A stretch of 64,000 nucleotides of DNA from Synechococcus sp. CBW1002 (GTDB lineage: Bacteria > Cyanobacteriota > Cyanobacteriia > PCC-6307 > Cyanobiaceae). Position numbers and translations under genes: made by a program. Under the pieces are notes generated by a model. The model saw only the letters and a list, made by a program, of their open reading frames with translations, was not told the DNA's origin and made no database searches. Where the stretch lies: positions 2,914,001 through 2,978,000 of the forward strand of contig NZ_CP060398.1 of the NCBI RefSeq assembly GCF_015840915.1, written 5' to 3'. This document shows, piece by piece, positions 16,649 to 26,473 of this stretch; the first letter of the stretch is position 1, and each line of letters opens with the position of its first letter.

Positions 16649-17848
16649 TCAGGGCTCCCACGTCTGGGAGCCCAGGTAGGTCAGCTCCACGAAGTCGCTG
16701 GCTTGCCGGTCGCTGGGGCTCAGTTCCAGGGGAAAGCCGCCCAGATCGACGCGCCCCATCGACTCCAGGGCCTGGGTCAGCCCCTTGCGACTGGGGTTGG
16801 GCCCGGCCCGCTGCAGCCCTTCGCTGATCAGGCGGGCGGCGAGGAACCCTTCCAGGCTCGTGAAGCCGTACTGGGGCTCGGTGGCTTGCCGCTGCATCAG
16901 CCGCTGGTACTCCGCCACCACCGGGATCCGGCGGTTCCAGGGGAAGGGCACCACCTGGCTGATGCCGATCCCGGTCGACTGGCCATCGGGCAGGGCCTGC
17001 TGCAGGGCCCGGCTGCCCACGAAGGAGACCGTCATCAGCTGCGCCTTGCTGCCCAGGGTCAGCAGGTCGCGGCTGATGGCCGCCGCACCGGGGTAAGAGC
17101 TGATGATCACCACCCCGCTGGGGTTGGCCGCCTGCAGGGTGCGGGCCGCAGCCTTGGTGGCGCTGGAGTTGCGCTCCACGCCGGCCGTGGCCACCGGCTG
17201 GAGTCCATGGCGCTGCAGGGCCCGTCGCGTGGCGGCCAGCCCGTCGTCGCCGAAGGCATCGTTCTGGTGCAGCACGGCGATCCGGTGGCGGCCGGCGCGC
17301 ACCAGGGCAGCGACGATCTGGTCGAGTTCCGCCTGGTAGCTGGCCCGCAGGTTGAACACCAGCGGCCGCCGCGGCTCCCTGAGCAGCATCGCTCCGGTCA
17401 GGGGGGCGACCAGGGGGATGTGTTCGCGCTCCACCGTCGGCAACACGGCCTTCACGGTGGGGGTGCCGACGTAGCCGAACAGGGCCAGGACCCTGTCCTG
17501 CTGGATCAGCCTGTCGGTGTTGCGGCGGGTCAGTTCCGGTTCATAGCGGTCGTCGTGGCTCACCAGGCGGATCCGGCGTCCATGGATCCCACCGCGGCGG
17601 TTGACCTCCGCGAACCAGGCCTGGGCGCCGAGCCGATACTCCTGGCCCAGCTGGGCAGAGGGGCCGCTGAAGGGTGCTGACTGTCCCAGTACGAGCTCCG
17701 GAGCGCTTGCGGCTGATCCAGGAGCACCGGAGATCCTTGCTGTCGCTGCCGTCGCCATCGAGGGCAGGCGCAGCACGCTCGGCAGTAGGGCAGCCAGGGG
17801 AAGGACGACCAGGGCCAGGGCCGCCTTGCCGGCAGTGCTGCCGGTCAT
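16649..17848 (-). CDS. Type I periplasmic binding protein (branched-chain amino acid / urea-type)
   Basis: 399 residues from ATG 17848 with a signal peptide (GKAALALVVLPLAALLPSVL). The mature part starts PELVLGQSAPFSGPSAQLGQ, the standard opening of Leu/Ile/Val-type receptors (Peripla_BP_6). RRGGIHGRRIRLVSHDDRYEP, ALFGYVGTPTVKAVLP, RIAVLHQNDAFGDDGLAA and QYGFTSLEGFLAARL follow. No ABC permease is adjacent. Instead it is divergent, with 31 bp between starts, from a pentameric ligand-gated channel homologue, so it may present a ligand to that channel rather than to a transporter (inference). Confidence 0.88.
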   Translation of the reverse strand: MTGSTAGKAALALVVLPLAALLPSVLRLPSMATAATARISGAPGSAASAPELVLGQSAPFSGPSAQLGQEYRLGAQAWFAEVNRRGGIHGRRIRLVSHDDRYEPELTRRNTDRLIQQDRVLALFGYVGTPTVKAVLPTVEREHIPLVAPLTGAMLLREPRRPLVFNLRASYQAELDQIVAALVRAGRHRIAVLHQNDAFGDDGLAATRRALQRHGLQPVATAGVERNSSATKAAARTLQAANPSGVVIISSYPGAAAISRDLLTLGSKAQLMTVSFVGSRALQQALPDGQSTGIGISQVVPFPWNRRIPVVAEYQRLMQRQATEPQYGFTSLEGFLAARLISEGLQRAGPNPSRKGLTQALESMGRVDLGGFPLELSPSDRQASDFVELTYLGSQTWEP

Positions 17849-17879
17849 CCCTAGGGTCAGGCGTGGTGGCAAGGCGCCA

Positions 17880-19190
17880 ATGCACTCCGATGAGCCCTTG
17901 CCTGAGTCCGGTCTCCCGGAACCGCCAGGTCCAGAACCGAGAGGTTCCGAAGGCAGGGCGCCCGGTCGACGGCGGAAGCGCTGGAATGGTCTGGCCATTG
18001 GGTCCGTTGTTCTTGCCGTCGCCCTGTTGATTCTGGGGCTGATGCGGATCGATGTCGCCCAGGTGCGCAGCCGAGACTCGCTGCGGCTGTCCTCGGCCTC
18101 CCGGGCCCTCAGCACCGATCCGGCCCTGCTGGCCGGCGGTGGCTGGACCTCCCTGCGAGGGGAGCGGCTGAACGCGACGGAAGCCCGCGAAGACCAGGTG
18201 GCTCTGGAACGGGCCGCGAACCACGTGCAGGTGGGGGTGTATGTCAACAGCACCTACGACCTCGAACTGAACATCCCCAGCTATTCGTCCAGTGGCTACG
18301 TGTGGCTGCGCTGGGACGAGCCGCTGCAGCGCTATCTCGAAGCGCAGAACACCAGCATCGACCGCCGCTTCACCCTGCTCAACGGCCTGCTGTCCGATGC
18401 TGATCCGGTGTTGCGGCCCCTGGTCGATCGTCCGGTACGCCTCGCTGATGGCAGCTTTTACCAGTTGTTCAACTACATCGGGCGCTTCTACATCGACAAG
18501 GCCAGTTTCCGCCACTTTCCCTTCATGACCGTGAGTCTGCCCCTGGTGCTGGAGGTCGACGACGTCGATGGCGGCCTCGACTACACCAGCCTCCGGCTCG
18601 AACCGGATCTCCAGAACAGTGGCATGGGGCTCTACGCCGGCATCATCGGCTGGCTCAACCGCGGCTGGTCGATCGCGGAGTACCGGCACCACTACGCCAC
18701 CAACTTCGGCCTGGGTGGTGCCGAGAACGATTACAGCCAGGTGGTGTTCGATATCTCCTTCGGCATCTCCGCCTGGGCAGCCTTCTGGCGCCTGCTGTTG
18801 CCCCTGGCGGTGCTGATGGTGATGGTGCTGCTGGTGTTCAAGGTGCGGCCCGATGAACAGGATGCCCGCGCCAGTATCCCGGTCACGGTGCTGCTGACCC
18901 TCGTGTTTCTGCAGCAGACCTACCGCGCGGAGTTGCCCCAGCTGCCATTCCTTACCTTTCTCGATCAGGTGTACGTGGTGGCCTACGTGGTCACCCTGAT
19001 GGCGTTTGTGCTGGTGATCTGGATCGGCCGCCGCTACAGCGACATGGAAGCCATGCCCGATGGGGACGGCAAGGAGATCCTGCAGCAGCGGCTGCATCGC
19101 CTTGATGACATCTGGCCCCTGGCCATGGTGTTGATCAGTGGCCTGAGCATCTGGCTCTGTTGGGTGAACCTGCTGCCGCCAGGCGGATGA
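17880..19190 (+). CDS. Pentameric ligand-gated ion channel (Cys-loop superfamily) homologue
   Basis: 436 residues from ATG 17880. Topology: a signal anchor (~36-53); an extracellular beta domain with VQVGVYVNSTYDLELNIPSY followed by GYVWLRWDEP, and FYIDKASFRHFPFMTVSLPL at the position of the family's F/Y-P-F-D loop; then four helices, M1 ~297-320 (AFWRLLLPLAVLMVMVLLVF), M2 ~331-349 (SIPVTVLLTLVFLQQTYRAE), M3 ~357-384 and M4 ~410-428. Order, spacing and the M2-ELPQLP-M3 link resemble bacterial channels of the GLIC/ELIC type. The Asp of FPFD is replaced and there is no disulfide Cys pair, as in other bacterial members. Function as a channel is predicted, not proven. Confidence 0.72.
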   Translation: MHSDEPLPESGLPEPPGPEPRGSEGRAPGRRRKRWNGLAIGSVVLAVALLILGLMRIDVAQVRSRDSLRLSSASRALSTDPALLAGGGWTSLRGERLNATEAREDQVALERAANHVQVGVYVNSTYDLELNIPSYSSSGYVWLRWDEPLQRYLEAQNTSIDRRFTLLNGLLSDADPVLRPLVDRPVRLADGSFYQLFNYIGRFYIDKASFRHFPFMTVSLPLVLEVDDVDGGLDYTSLRLEPDLQNSGMGLYAGIIGWLNRGWSIAEYRHHYATNFGLGGAENDYSQVVFDISFGISAWAAFWRLLLPLAVLMVMVLLVFKVRPDEQDARASIPVTVLLTLVFLQQTYRAELPQLPFLTFLDQVYVVAYVVTLMAFVLVIWIGRRYSDMEAMPDGDGKEILQQRLHRLDDIWPLAMVLISGLSIWLCWVNLLPPGG

Positions 19191-19229
19191 CAACTCCCAA
19201 GTGGATGGTGATGGTCCAGGCAACCTCCT

Positions 19230-19800
19230 CCTCCAGGGTTGAACGCAGGCGGAGCAGGAGCGTCTGCCGGCCAAGCCCTCCGTGGGCGACATCGTGGTGG
19301 GCCGGATCCGAGGCGCCGGCAGCCGCCGGATCCTGCTGATGGTCCACTACGACACCATGTTCCCGGTGTGGCGGATGCCAAGGGTGGGCCCGTGATGATC
19401 CTGCGGGCCCTGGAGCTGACGGCCGAACGGAACGTCCGCGATTTCGCCACGATCACGGTGCTGTTCAACCCCGATGAGGAGATCGGCTCGCGCGGATCGG
19501 CGGATCTGATTGCCCGCCAGGCCCACCTGATCCTGGCTCTGCAGACCCTGAGCGATTCAGCCAAGAGCACCACGGTCCACTGGACCCGCATCCGCCCTGG
19601 CGAGAGCCCCAACGTGATCCCCATCCGGGGCAGCCTGCCCGTGTCGCTCAATCTGGCCGGTGGCCTCGATGCCCCGAACCTGGGCCAGGCGATCGAGCAG
19701 GTTCAGCCCTTTGGCGTGGATGTGAAGTGCGGTGTCAAGGGATCCGATGGCTTCAATGATCCTGATCTCGTCGTTGCAGAGAAGACGATCGCTCATGATG
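19230..19800 (+). pseudogene. M20-family carboxypeptidase remnant
   Basis: Pieces of a glutamate-carboxypeptidase-like M20 metallopeptidase in two frames. The first frame gives RRILLMVHYDTMFPV (metal-ligand HxD). A deletion and shift then lead to GVADAKGGPVMILRALEL and TVLFNPDEEIGSRGSADLI (catalytic EE), then a jump to ALQTLSDSAKSTTVHWTRIR followed by NVIPIRG. The segments between (the RPF..DG..YGPG loop and the dimerisation lid) are missing. Multiple internal deletions plus a frameshift mean it cannot be functional. Edges are approximate; 19800-20130 holds nothing recognisable. Confidence 0.75.
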
Positions 19801-20132
19801 ATCAGAGGCGGTGCAACGGGGCAGAGGGGAAGTTCGGCCAAGGAAAGCACCGTTTCGGGTTTGGGCTCGTTCGTGAGAAGCTGGCCGAGACCTCAGATTG
19901 CACCATCGCCATGAATCTGTTGGTCATGAACCTCGAGACGAATCTCCTGGAGCATCTTGTTGTCTTGATTGCCATATTCCATGGCTTAAAAATGGCATGC
20001 ATCGCCTCTGAGAGGCGTCCCACACTGCTAATTTCTACGGGACTGAATATCGCCACATGCTGAGATGATCACGGCGCAGGCATCTCTGGATCAGACGCTG
20101 GCCCGAGTAAAAGACTATTCAGGAGGCCCCAC

Positions 20133-21236
20133 TTAACGGAATTCTGGCCGTTTGTGCTGATCGAAGCTGCGCTGCAGGGCCTCGTCAATTGTCAGCCCCA
20201 CCGGCAGGTCCCCCCCAAAGGATGTTCCCAGCACATGCCGGTAGAGCTTCGATTCCACGAGTCTGTAGGTGTCGGCTGGCAGGGGGATGTACCCTGCCTC
20301 CTCCACGAGACGAAGGCCATTGCCAACCGTGTATCCCACGAAGCTTCGGATCACGTCGTTGGCGCGCATCTGTTGGTCGTTCACATAGATGAACAGCGGC
20401 CGCGATAGCGGCCTGTAGCTGCCGTTCTGGGCTGAGGCCACCGATGGGGCTACGGCCATGCCATTGGGGGGAGCAATCGCGAGGGCCTTCAACCGGTTGG
20501 CATTGGCCCGAAAGTAGCCGAAGCCAAGGTAGCCCATTGCATTTGGCTCGTCGGCCACACACGACACGATCACATTGTCGTCTTCGCTGGTGTCTACATC
20601 GGTCCGTGAATTAGCTTTGCCGCCATTGATCGCCTCGTTGAAGTAGTCGAAAGTGCCCGAATCACTGCCGGGGCCGCAGAGGTGTAGAGGGCGATTGGGC
20701 CAGTCAATGTTGATCTGGCTCCAGGCCTTCACCTTCCCTTCGGCTTGTTTTGACCAAGTTCTGCCCAGCTCCTTGGTGGTGATTTCCGAGGCCCAGTCGT
20801 TGCGGGCGTTCACCACCACGGTGAGTGCATCGAAGGCCAGCGGCAGCTCGATGAAGGTAATGTTCTTGTCGGCGCAGGCTTTGAGTTCGGTGCTGCTGAT
20901 CGGCCGCGAGGCATTGGCGATTGGAATGGCACCCTGGCAGAACTGCCTCAGGCCTCCGGTGGTGCCCACCTCGCTGAGGGTCACGGTGACGTTGCGGCCC
21001 TGCTCGGTGCCGCTATAGGACTTGATCGCACGCTCGATGATTGGAAAGACCGTGCTCGAGCCGCTGACGGCGATCGTGTCACCGCTGCTCGGGTCACGGC
21101 CCCCGCAGGAACTCAGCAGGGCTGCCAGGACAGCTGCCAAGGCCAGGCAACTGGGTCTTGCAGGAATCCGGAACGGCTCACGCTTGCAATCAGAACTAGA
21201 AGGCAGGCCAGCCATGGCTGCAGAGCAAGACTCCAC
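20133..21236 (-). CDS. Phosphate-binding lipoprotein, PstS/SphX type
   Basis: 367 residues. The signal sequence ends in a lipobox ALLSSCGG (Cys ~43-45). Phosphate-binding loops are present: IAVSGSSTVFPIIERAIKSY near the mature start, SEVGTTGGLRQFCQG, ANASRPISSTELKAC, and LHLCGPGSDSGTFDYFNEAI. YLGFGYFRANANRLKALAI and the C-terminal PSRPLFIYVND-like strand complete the SphX/PstS family fold. No pstCAB genes are adjacent. The role is a cell-surface or periplasmic phosphate receptor, probably induced by phosphate limitation. Start ATG 21236; ATG 21215 is also possible. Confidence 0.9.
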   Translation of the reverse strand: MESCSAAMAGLPSSSDCKREPFRIPARPSCLALAAVLAALLSSCGGRDPSSGDTIAVSGSSTVFPIIERAIKSYSGTEQGRNVTVTLSEVGTTGGLRQFCQGAIPIANASRPISSTELKACADKNITFIELPLAFDALTVVVNARNDWASEITTKELGRTWSKQAEGKVKAWSQINIDWPNRPLHLCGPGSDSGTFDYFNEAINGGKANSRTDVDTSEDDNVIVSCVADEPNAMGYLGFGYFRANANRLKALAIAPPNGMAVAPSVASAQNGSYRPLSRPLFIYVNDQQMRANDVIRSFVGYTVGNGLRLVEEAGYIPLPADTYRLVESKLYRHVLGTSFGGDLPVGLTIDEALQRSFDQHKRPEFR

Positions 21237-21263
21237 TCACCCTGACCCATCAAGGAGAATTGT

Positions 21264-21271
21264 TGGTTAAG
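21264..21271 (-). promoter_or_regulatory. Candidate Pho-box half-site upstream of the phosphate-binding protein
   Basis: CTTAACCA on the minus strand, 28 nt before the ATG at 21236. It matches the cyanobacterial PhoB/SphR 8-mer (consensus CTTAACCT) in seven of eight positions. The second half-site expected 3 nt later (ATTCTCCT) is poor, so this is only a candidate. Confidence 0.3.
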
Positions 21272-21289
21272 GGATGAATGAGAACTGGC

Positions 21290-21846
21290 CTTCTGACACA
21301 GTTCATCGCATCAGTCTGCTCCTCGAGCCAATCGATCAGAAGCGCAGATAAGGCATCTGCTTACGGTTGGTGATTACATGGCTGGCTAAGATGGCCTTGG
21401 AATTGAGGCCGAACAGGCTGACCGCCCCAGAAACCGCCAACTCAGCGAGATTGGACGCAGCGATCATCGCTCCGAGAGCAGCGATCGTCTGGGGTTGGCG
21501 CGAGAGGCGCATCCACACTGCCGAGGAGCACAGGCATTGGGAGCCTCCAGGACCTGCTCTGCTGGCCGCACAATTGACCTGAAAGACAGCGACCTCAGCC
21601 TCTCAGTAACGCCCCCCTCCTCCAGCTTCATTCACAGCTCCGCAGCACAAGCTCGATCGAGAGCTGGCCGGGTAACTGCTGAGCGAGCCATTGTCGCCAG
21701 CAGATCAGCCACTTCGCTGAACCCGCCCTATTCGAAGCCGCTGTTTGCGCCTGGGTATTCCAGAGGGATTGGCCAAACCCTTGGTATTGAGCAGCACCGG
21801 CAAGCTCGGCTGGCATCGCCAGCCTGGGGTCGGTGCCCATCCCGCC
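21290..21846. other. Gene-poor interval between the PstS-like gene and the pyruvate-kinase-like gene
   Basis: Only short frames. One minus-strand frame (21336-21518) encodes a hydrophobic, transporter-like tail (AALGAMIAASNLAELAVSGA) and could be the C-terminal remnant of a membrane protein, but no family is clear. Nothing else is supportable. Confidence 0.3.
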
Positions 21847-23145
21847 ATGCCAGTCGCCGATCGAGAGCCCTTGCCCTCCTCATCCGCCGAGAATGATCGG
21901 CTCACAGCCGCTGCACCGCGCTTGGCAGCCAATCTGGAGAGCCTGCTCAGGGACATGGAGTTGCTGCAGGCCGAAGAGGCCGATCGACGCGATCGCGTTG
22001 CCACCCCTTACGTCACGTCCGCCCAGAACCTGATTGACTACCTGGCGCTGCGGCGCCAAGACCTCAGGCCACTGCAGGATGAGCTTGCCAGCCTGGGCCT
22101 CTCCTCCCTGGGTCGCTGCGAAGCCAGTGTGCGTCACTCAGTGGAGAACGTTCACACCATCCTTCGCCGCATTGGGGACCTTCCCGAGATCCCACCGCCC
22201 CGTTCCTCCGGCCAGGCTGTCGATCACCGTGGCGGTGCCGAGGCTGTTGCCCGAAACGCCGCCCGACTTCTCGGGGCTCCGATCGATCTGGAAGACGCCT
22301 CGATCCTTGTCACGCTGCCCGTCGCAGCCGCCACGAATCCAAAGCTGGTGGAGGATTTGCTTGAGGCGGGGATGACGATTGCCCGGATCAATGCCGCTCA
22401 CGACGACGTGCCGGTCTGGGAGCAGATGGTCCACAACGTCCGCCAGGCCTCTGCTGCAACTGGCCGCCCCTGCAGGATCACCATGGATCTGGCCGGGCCA
22501 AAGCTGCGGACGGGACCGCTGCAACCTGCCTCCCCCGTGCTGAGCGCCAAGCCTCGGCGGGATGCCTGCGGACGATTGTGCGAGCCGGCCCAGATCTTGC
22601 TCGTTCCTGTTCAAGCTGGGCAGACCCATCAGGCCACAGCGTCGGCCCGGGGAGTCGATGCTGTGATTCCTTTCGTTGGAGACGGCTGGAAGGCGCTGCA
22701 GCCGGGCACTGCTCTTCGCGGTATCGATGCTTCAGGGCGACAACGCACTCTGCGGGTGCGGAGACTCGGTCCTGAAGGCCTCTGGACCACGGCGACTCAT
22801 CACTGGCATTTCACTCCGGGTCTGCGCCTTCTGGTGGAGAAGCCCCGCCTGGAGCTGAGGATCGATGCCCTTCCCGCCCAAGATGGATGTCTCCTGTTGC
22901 GACCGGGCGACCACCTGCGACTGACCGATGCCTGCGATCACGGCCGGCCTGCCGTGATTGATGCAGAGGGACACGTACTCAAGCCGGCACAGATCGGATG
23001 CACCCTTCCAGGGGTGTTCTGCCAGGTGGAGCCTGGACAGCGGATCGCGTTTGATGACGGACGCATCGGAGGAGTGATCGTTTCTGCGAACCGAGAATGC
23101 CTGCTGGTGAAGATCACCAATGCGGGGAGCCGAGGCAGCCGCTGA
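21847..23145 (+). pseudogene. Pyruvate-kinase-like protein, truncated
   Basis: 432 residues from ATG 21847. The N-terminal ~130 residues match the extension of cyanobacterial pyruvate-kinase-like proteins (LIDYLALRRQDLRPLQDELA, then LGLSSLGRCEASV). The kinase barrel then starts: ASILVTLPVAAATNPKLVED, MTIARINAAHDDVPVWEQM (the R-I-N-xxH motif) and RITMDLAGPKLRTGPL (DLxGPKLR). The lid domain follows. The frame stops at NAGSRGSR, exactly where the family continues into the ADKG.NLP / metal- and phosphoenolpyruvate-binding half. That C-terminal half is absent downstream, so the product lacks the catalytic Lys and Mg site. Confidence 0.75.
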
Positions 23146-23661
23146 CTGTCAAGATAGGTTGTGAAGTACACGTCCTCAGGGACCTTCGAGCAGCGCTGAA
23201 CAGAACCGTCACGCAGGAGGAAAAGGGGCATGAGACAAAGGTAGGAATGACCCCATGACGCCACACTGGTCGATCCATGGCAAGCGGTAGTTTGCCGGCA
23301 TCAGATCAGCAGCTCTTATCTCAGCTGTCTAAGCCTCCACTCTACTCCCCTGACTCATGGGTCCTGTTAGGAAACTGTGAAGTTTGGAACGCCATTAGGG
23401 GCACCTCGAAACATTCACGCTACGCACTGACAGCCTGTTAAAGATGCAATAGAAATGGATCAGTTCAACATAGTTGAATGGGACAGCGTGGAATCTGAAG
23501 TGAGGGGAAGCGCATCCACAGACTTCAGCAGAAGAAGCCCTCGCTAACGACCCTATCCTAGGAGCCTGTCGCGCATAGATCAGCACCCAGTCTCTCCACA
23601 GCCGCCCATCAATCTGCCCAGATCCCAGTGACTGCAATGGATCTGGGCGATACACTCGGGC
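23146..23661. other. Gene-free stretch between the truncated kinase gene and the IS1182-type transposase
   Basis: About 500 bp without a convincing gene; base composition drops compared with the flanking genes. It should contain the left end of the downstream element, but I could not define an inverted repeat. Confidence 0.4.
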
Positions 23662-25209
23662 ATGCAGAAGCGCAAGACCTTTCGCCCCTGGCAGCCGCAG
23701 CAGGCCACCCTGCTGCCGCCGTCACCGCGTGAGTGGCTCTCAGAAGACCACCAGGTGTATTTCCTGCTGGACCTGGTGGATGAGCTGGATCTCTCCGCGA
23801 TCCTCGTACCCGCTCAGGCCAAGGACCCCCGCGGAGAGAAGGGATTCGATCCACGCATGATGACGATGCTGCTGCTTTACGCCTACTGCGTGGGCATCGT
23901 CTCCTCCAGGAAGATCGAGCGGGCCTGCTACGAGGATCTGGCATTCCGCGTGCTGACCGGCAACCAGCAGCCGGACCACAGCCGAATCAGCGAGTTCCGC
24001 CGGCGCAACCTTGATGCCCTCAAGGGCCTGTTTATTCAGATCCTGCGCCTGTGCCAGAAGGCGGGGATGGTGAGCCTGGGCCATGTGGCCCTCGATGGCA
24101 CCAAGGTGCAGGCCAATGCCTCCAAGCACAAGGCGATGAGCCACGAGCGGATGCTCAGGGCGGAGAAGGAGCTCCAGAAGGAAATCAACGCCTTGATCCG
24201 CAAGGCCGAGATCCTGGATGCCCAGGAAGACCGGCGCTACGGCAAAGGAAACCTGGGCAGTGAACTTCCCGATGAGCTGCGCCACAAGCAGGGCCGCCTC
24301 GCAAAAATCCGTCAGGCCCGCAAGGAGATGGAGGCGGAAACCGCTGCAGCTGCAGCGCGGCAGCGGCAGGAGGAAGCCGAGAAGGCCAGAGCCAAAGCGA
24401 CCGCAGCCGAGGAATCGGATGGATCGGCCCCTGAGCAGGCCGAGCTGAACAGGAAAGCGGAAGCCGCAGCGGCAAAGGCAGCAGCGGCGGGGGACAAAGC
24501 CATCGAGGCCGCCGAGAGCGCTGGCCTCGAGCCACCAGATCTGGAGCCACTCGCCTCTGACGCGATGCCCAGGCGTGGTCTGGCGAGAAAGGCTGACGGC
24601 ACACCGACGGCCAAGACCCAACGGAATTTCACAGATTCCGACAGCCACCTCATGCAGTCCGGCGGCACCTACCTGCAGGGCTACAACTGCCAGCTGGCGG
24701 TCGACAGTGACCACCAGGTGATCGTGGCGGTGGGCGTCAGCAACCAGCCACCGGACGTGGAGCACCTGGAGCCCATGCTGGAGCGGATCGCCGCCAGCGC
24801 CGGTGAACTGCCGGACGTGATGACGATGGATGCGGGCTACTGGAGCGACGACAACGCAGGTCACTGTGAGGACCTTGGCATTGACGCCTACATCGCCACC
24901 GGCCGTCTGCCGCATGGGAAGCCGCCACCGCCACAGCGAGGACCGCTGCCCAGAGATGCCGACGCCAGAACCCGCATGGCCCGCAAGATCAGAAGCAAGA
25001 AGGGATCCAGGATCTACGCCCAGCGCAAAGCGATCGTGGAGCCGGTGAACGGCCAGATCAAGGAAGGCCGGGGCCTGCGGCGGTTTCTCTTGCGGGGCCT
25101 GGAGAAGGTCGATGGTGAATGGCATCTGATCGCTGCCACCCACAACCTGCTCAAGTTGTTCCGGTACAGGCGATCACAGCAGCAGCTCTGGGCAGCAGCG
25201 ACGGGATGA
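23662..25209 (+). CDS. IS1182-type transposase
   Basis: 515 residues. The N-terminal DUF772-type domain reads LVDELDLSAILVPAQAKDPR, then EKGFDPRMMTMLLLYAYCVG and ITEFRRRNLDAL-like ISEFRRRNLDAL. The DDE domain begins GHVALDGTKVQANASKHKAM (first Asp), has VMTMDAGYWSDDNAGHCEDL (second Asp) and ends RKAIVEPVNGQIKEGRGLRR (Glu). A ~150-residue Ala/Glu/Lys coiled-coil insertion separates them, as usual in IS1182 members. The frame is intact. Element ends were not identified. Confidence 0.85.
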   Translation: MQKRKTFRPWQPQQATLLPPSPREWLSEDHQVYFLLDLVDELDLSAILVPAQAKDPRGEKGFDPRMMTMLLLYAYCVGIVSSRKIERACYEDLAFRVLTGNQQPDHSRISEFRRRNLDALKGLFIQILRLCQKAGMVSLGHVALDGTKVQANASKHKAMSHERMLRAEKELQKEINALIRKAEILDAQEDRRYGKGNLGSELPDELRHKQGRLAKIRQARKEMEAETAAAAARQRQEEAEKARAKATAAEESDGSAPEQAELNRKAEAAAAKAAAAGDKAIEAAESAGLEPPDLEPLASDAMPRRGLARKADGTPTAKTQRNFTDSDSHLMQSGGTYLQGYNCQLAVDSDHQVIVAVGVSNQPPDVEHLEPMLERIAASAGELPDVMTMDAGYWSDDNAGHCEDLGIDAYIATGRLPHGKPPPPQRGPLPRDADARTRMARKIRSKKGSRIYAQRKAIVEPVNGQIKEGRGLRRFLLRGLEKVDGEWHLIAATHNLLKLFRYRRSQQQLWAAATG

Positions 25210-25219
25210 GGGGTAGAGA

Positions 25220-25239
25220 CCCTGGCAATGCCGCCAGGG
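25220..25239 (+). terminator. Hairpin just after the IS1182-type transposase
   Basis: Perfect 7-bp stem CCCTGGC/GCCAGGG with loop AATGCC, 10 nt after the stop codon. No T-tract follows, so intrinsic termination is doubtful; it may be a structural feature of the element end. Confidence 0.3.
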
Positions 25240-25351
25240 CTGAGTCAACCTCGCCCCAATGAACCAGCTCAGCGGGAGAGGTAGACCTCAGAGCTCACCT
25301 CACCGGGATTCGTCGTGACCAGGGGCTCGCTGCTCTATTGGCAACAAACTC

Positions 25352-26473
25352 CTAGTGTGCCGTCCCGGAGATCTGCGAGCAAAGTCGCTGGAGCTTCTCC
25401 AGGATTGAATCCGCTGTGGCCGTCCAGTTGAACGGCGCCTTGGTCTTGTTGTAGGCCGCCACGAATTGCTCGATCTTGGAGATCAACTCCTTGACGCTGG
25501 AGAAGCTGCCGCGTCGGATCGCCCGCTGGGTGATGATCCCAAACCAACGCTCCACCTGGTTGATCCAGGAGGCGTAGGTCGGTGTGTAGTGCACGTGGAA
25601 GCGGGGCCGCTGCGCCAGCCAGGCCCTCACCTTGGCGTGCTTGTGGGTGCAGTAGTTGTCCACGATCAGGTGGATGTCCAGGTCATCGGGAACCGACGTC
25701 TCGATCTGCCGGAGAAATCCCAGGAACTCCTGGTGCCGGTGGCGGGGTTTGCACTGGGTGATCACCTCTCCGGTGGCCACGTCCAGGGCGGCGAACAGGG
25801 TGGTGGTGCCGTGGCGGATGTAGTCATGGGTCACCCCCTCCACGTAGCCCAGACCCATGGGCAGCAGCGGCTGGGTGCGGTCCAGGGCCTGGATCTGGGT
25901 CTTCTCGTCGACGCAGAGCACCATCGCCTTGTCGGGCGGATTCAGGTACAGGCCGACGATGTCCCGGACTTTCTCGACAAAGAACGGATCGGTCGAGAGC
26001 TTGAAGTGCTTCTGCCGGTGGGGCTGGACCGAGAAGGTCTGCAGCCAGCGGTGAACCGTGGTCTTGGAGATCCCAGTCGCTGCAGCCAAAGTCCGTGCGC
26101 TCCAGTGGGTGCTGCCATCGGGAGGCCTGGTCTGCAGAGCCCGGTTGATCACCTCGGCCACCTTGTCGTCCTCGTAGGTGCGGGGACGGCCGGGACGCAG
26201 TTCGTCATGCAGGCCCTCGATGCCCAGATCGATATAGCGCTGCCGCCATTTGCCCACGGTTGAGCCGCGGACCCCAAAGCGCTTCGCGACAGCGGTGTTG
26301 GTGTCACCAGCAGCGCAGGCCAGCACGATCTGGGCCCGATGAACGATCGAATGCGGCAAGGTTCTTGATCCAGCCAGGCTCTGGAGCTGGCTGGCCTCAT
26401 CAGCCGAAAGCTCCAGAGGAGCCATGGGCCGACCGGTCGGCATGAAACGACCCCGCGAGGAGACACCCCACAT
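25352..26473 (-). CDS. IS630 family transposase
   Basis: 373 residues (start at ATG 26425, MAPLELSADEAS, is more typical). The N-terminal helix-turn-helix reads NTAVAKRFGVRGSTVGKWRQ, with a second HTH SARTLAAATGISKTTVHRWL. DDE domain: VLCVDEKTQIQALDRTQPLL (first Asp), LDIHLIVDNYCTHKHAKV (second Asp) and SWINQVERWFG (Glu). The stop codon TAG uses the flanking TA target base pair. The frame is intact, so it may be active. Confidence 0.88.
   Translation of the reverse strand: MWGVSSRGRFMPTGRPMAPLELSADEASQLQSLAGSRTLPHSIVHRAQIVLACAAGDTNTAVAKRFGVRGSTVGKWRQRYIDLGIEGLHDELRPGRPRTYEDDKVAEVINRALQTRPPDGSTHWSARTLAAATGISKTTVHRWLQTFSVQPHRQKHFKLSTDPFFVEKVRDIVGLYLNPPDKAMVLCVDEKTQIQALDRTQPLLPMGLGYVEGVTHDYIRHGTTTLFAALDVATGEVITQCKPRHRHQEFLGFLRQIETSVPDDLDIHLIVDNYCTHKHAKVRAWLAQRPRFHVHYTPTYASWINQVERWFGIITQRAIRRGSFSSVKELISKIEQFVAAYNKTKAPFNWTATADSILEKLQRLCSQISGTAH

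Noticed and set aside
17541-19292. 583-codon minus-strand frame opposite the channel homologue
   Set aside because: His/Gln-rich antisense translation without domains; the channel gene explains the region.
23740-25143. 467-codon minus-strand frame opposite the IS1182-type transposase
   Set aside because: Shadow of the transposase; no recognisable motifs.
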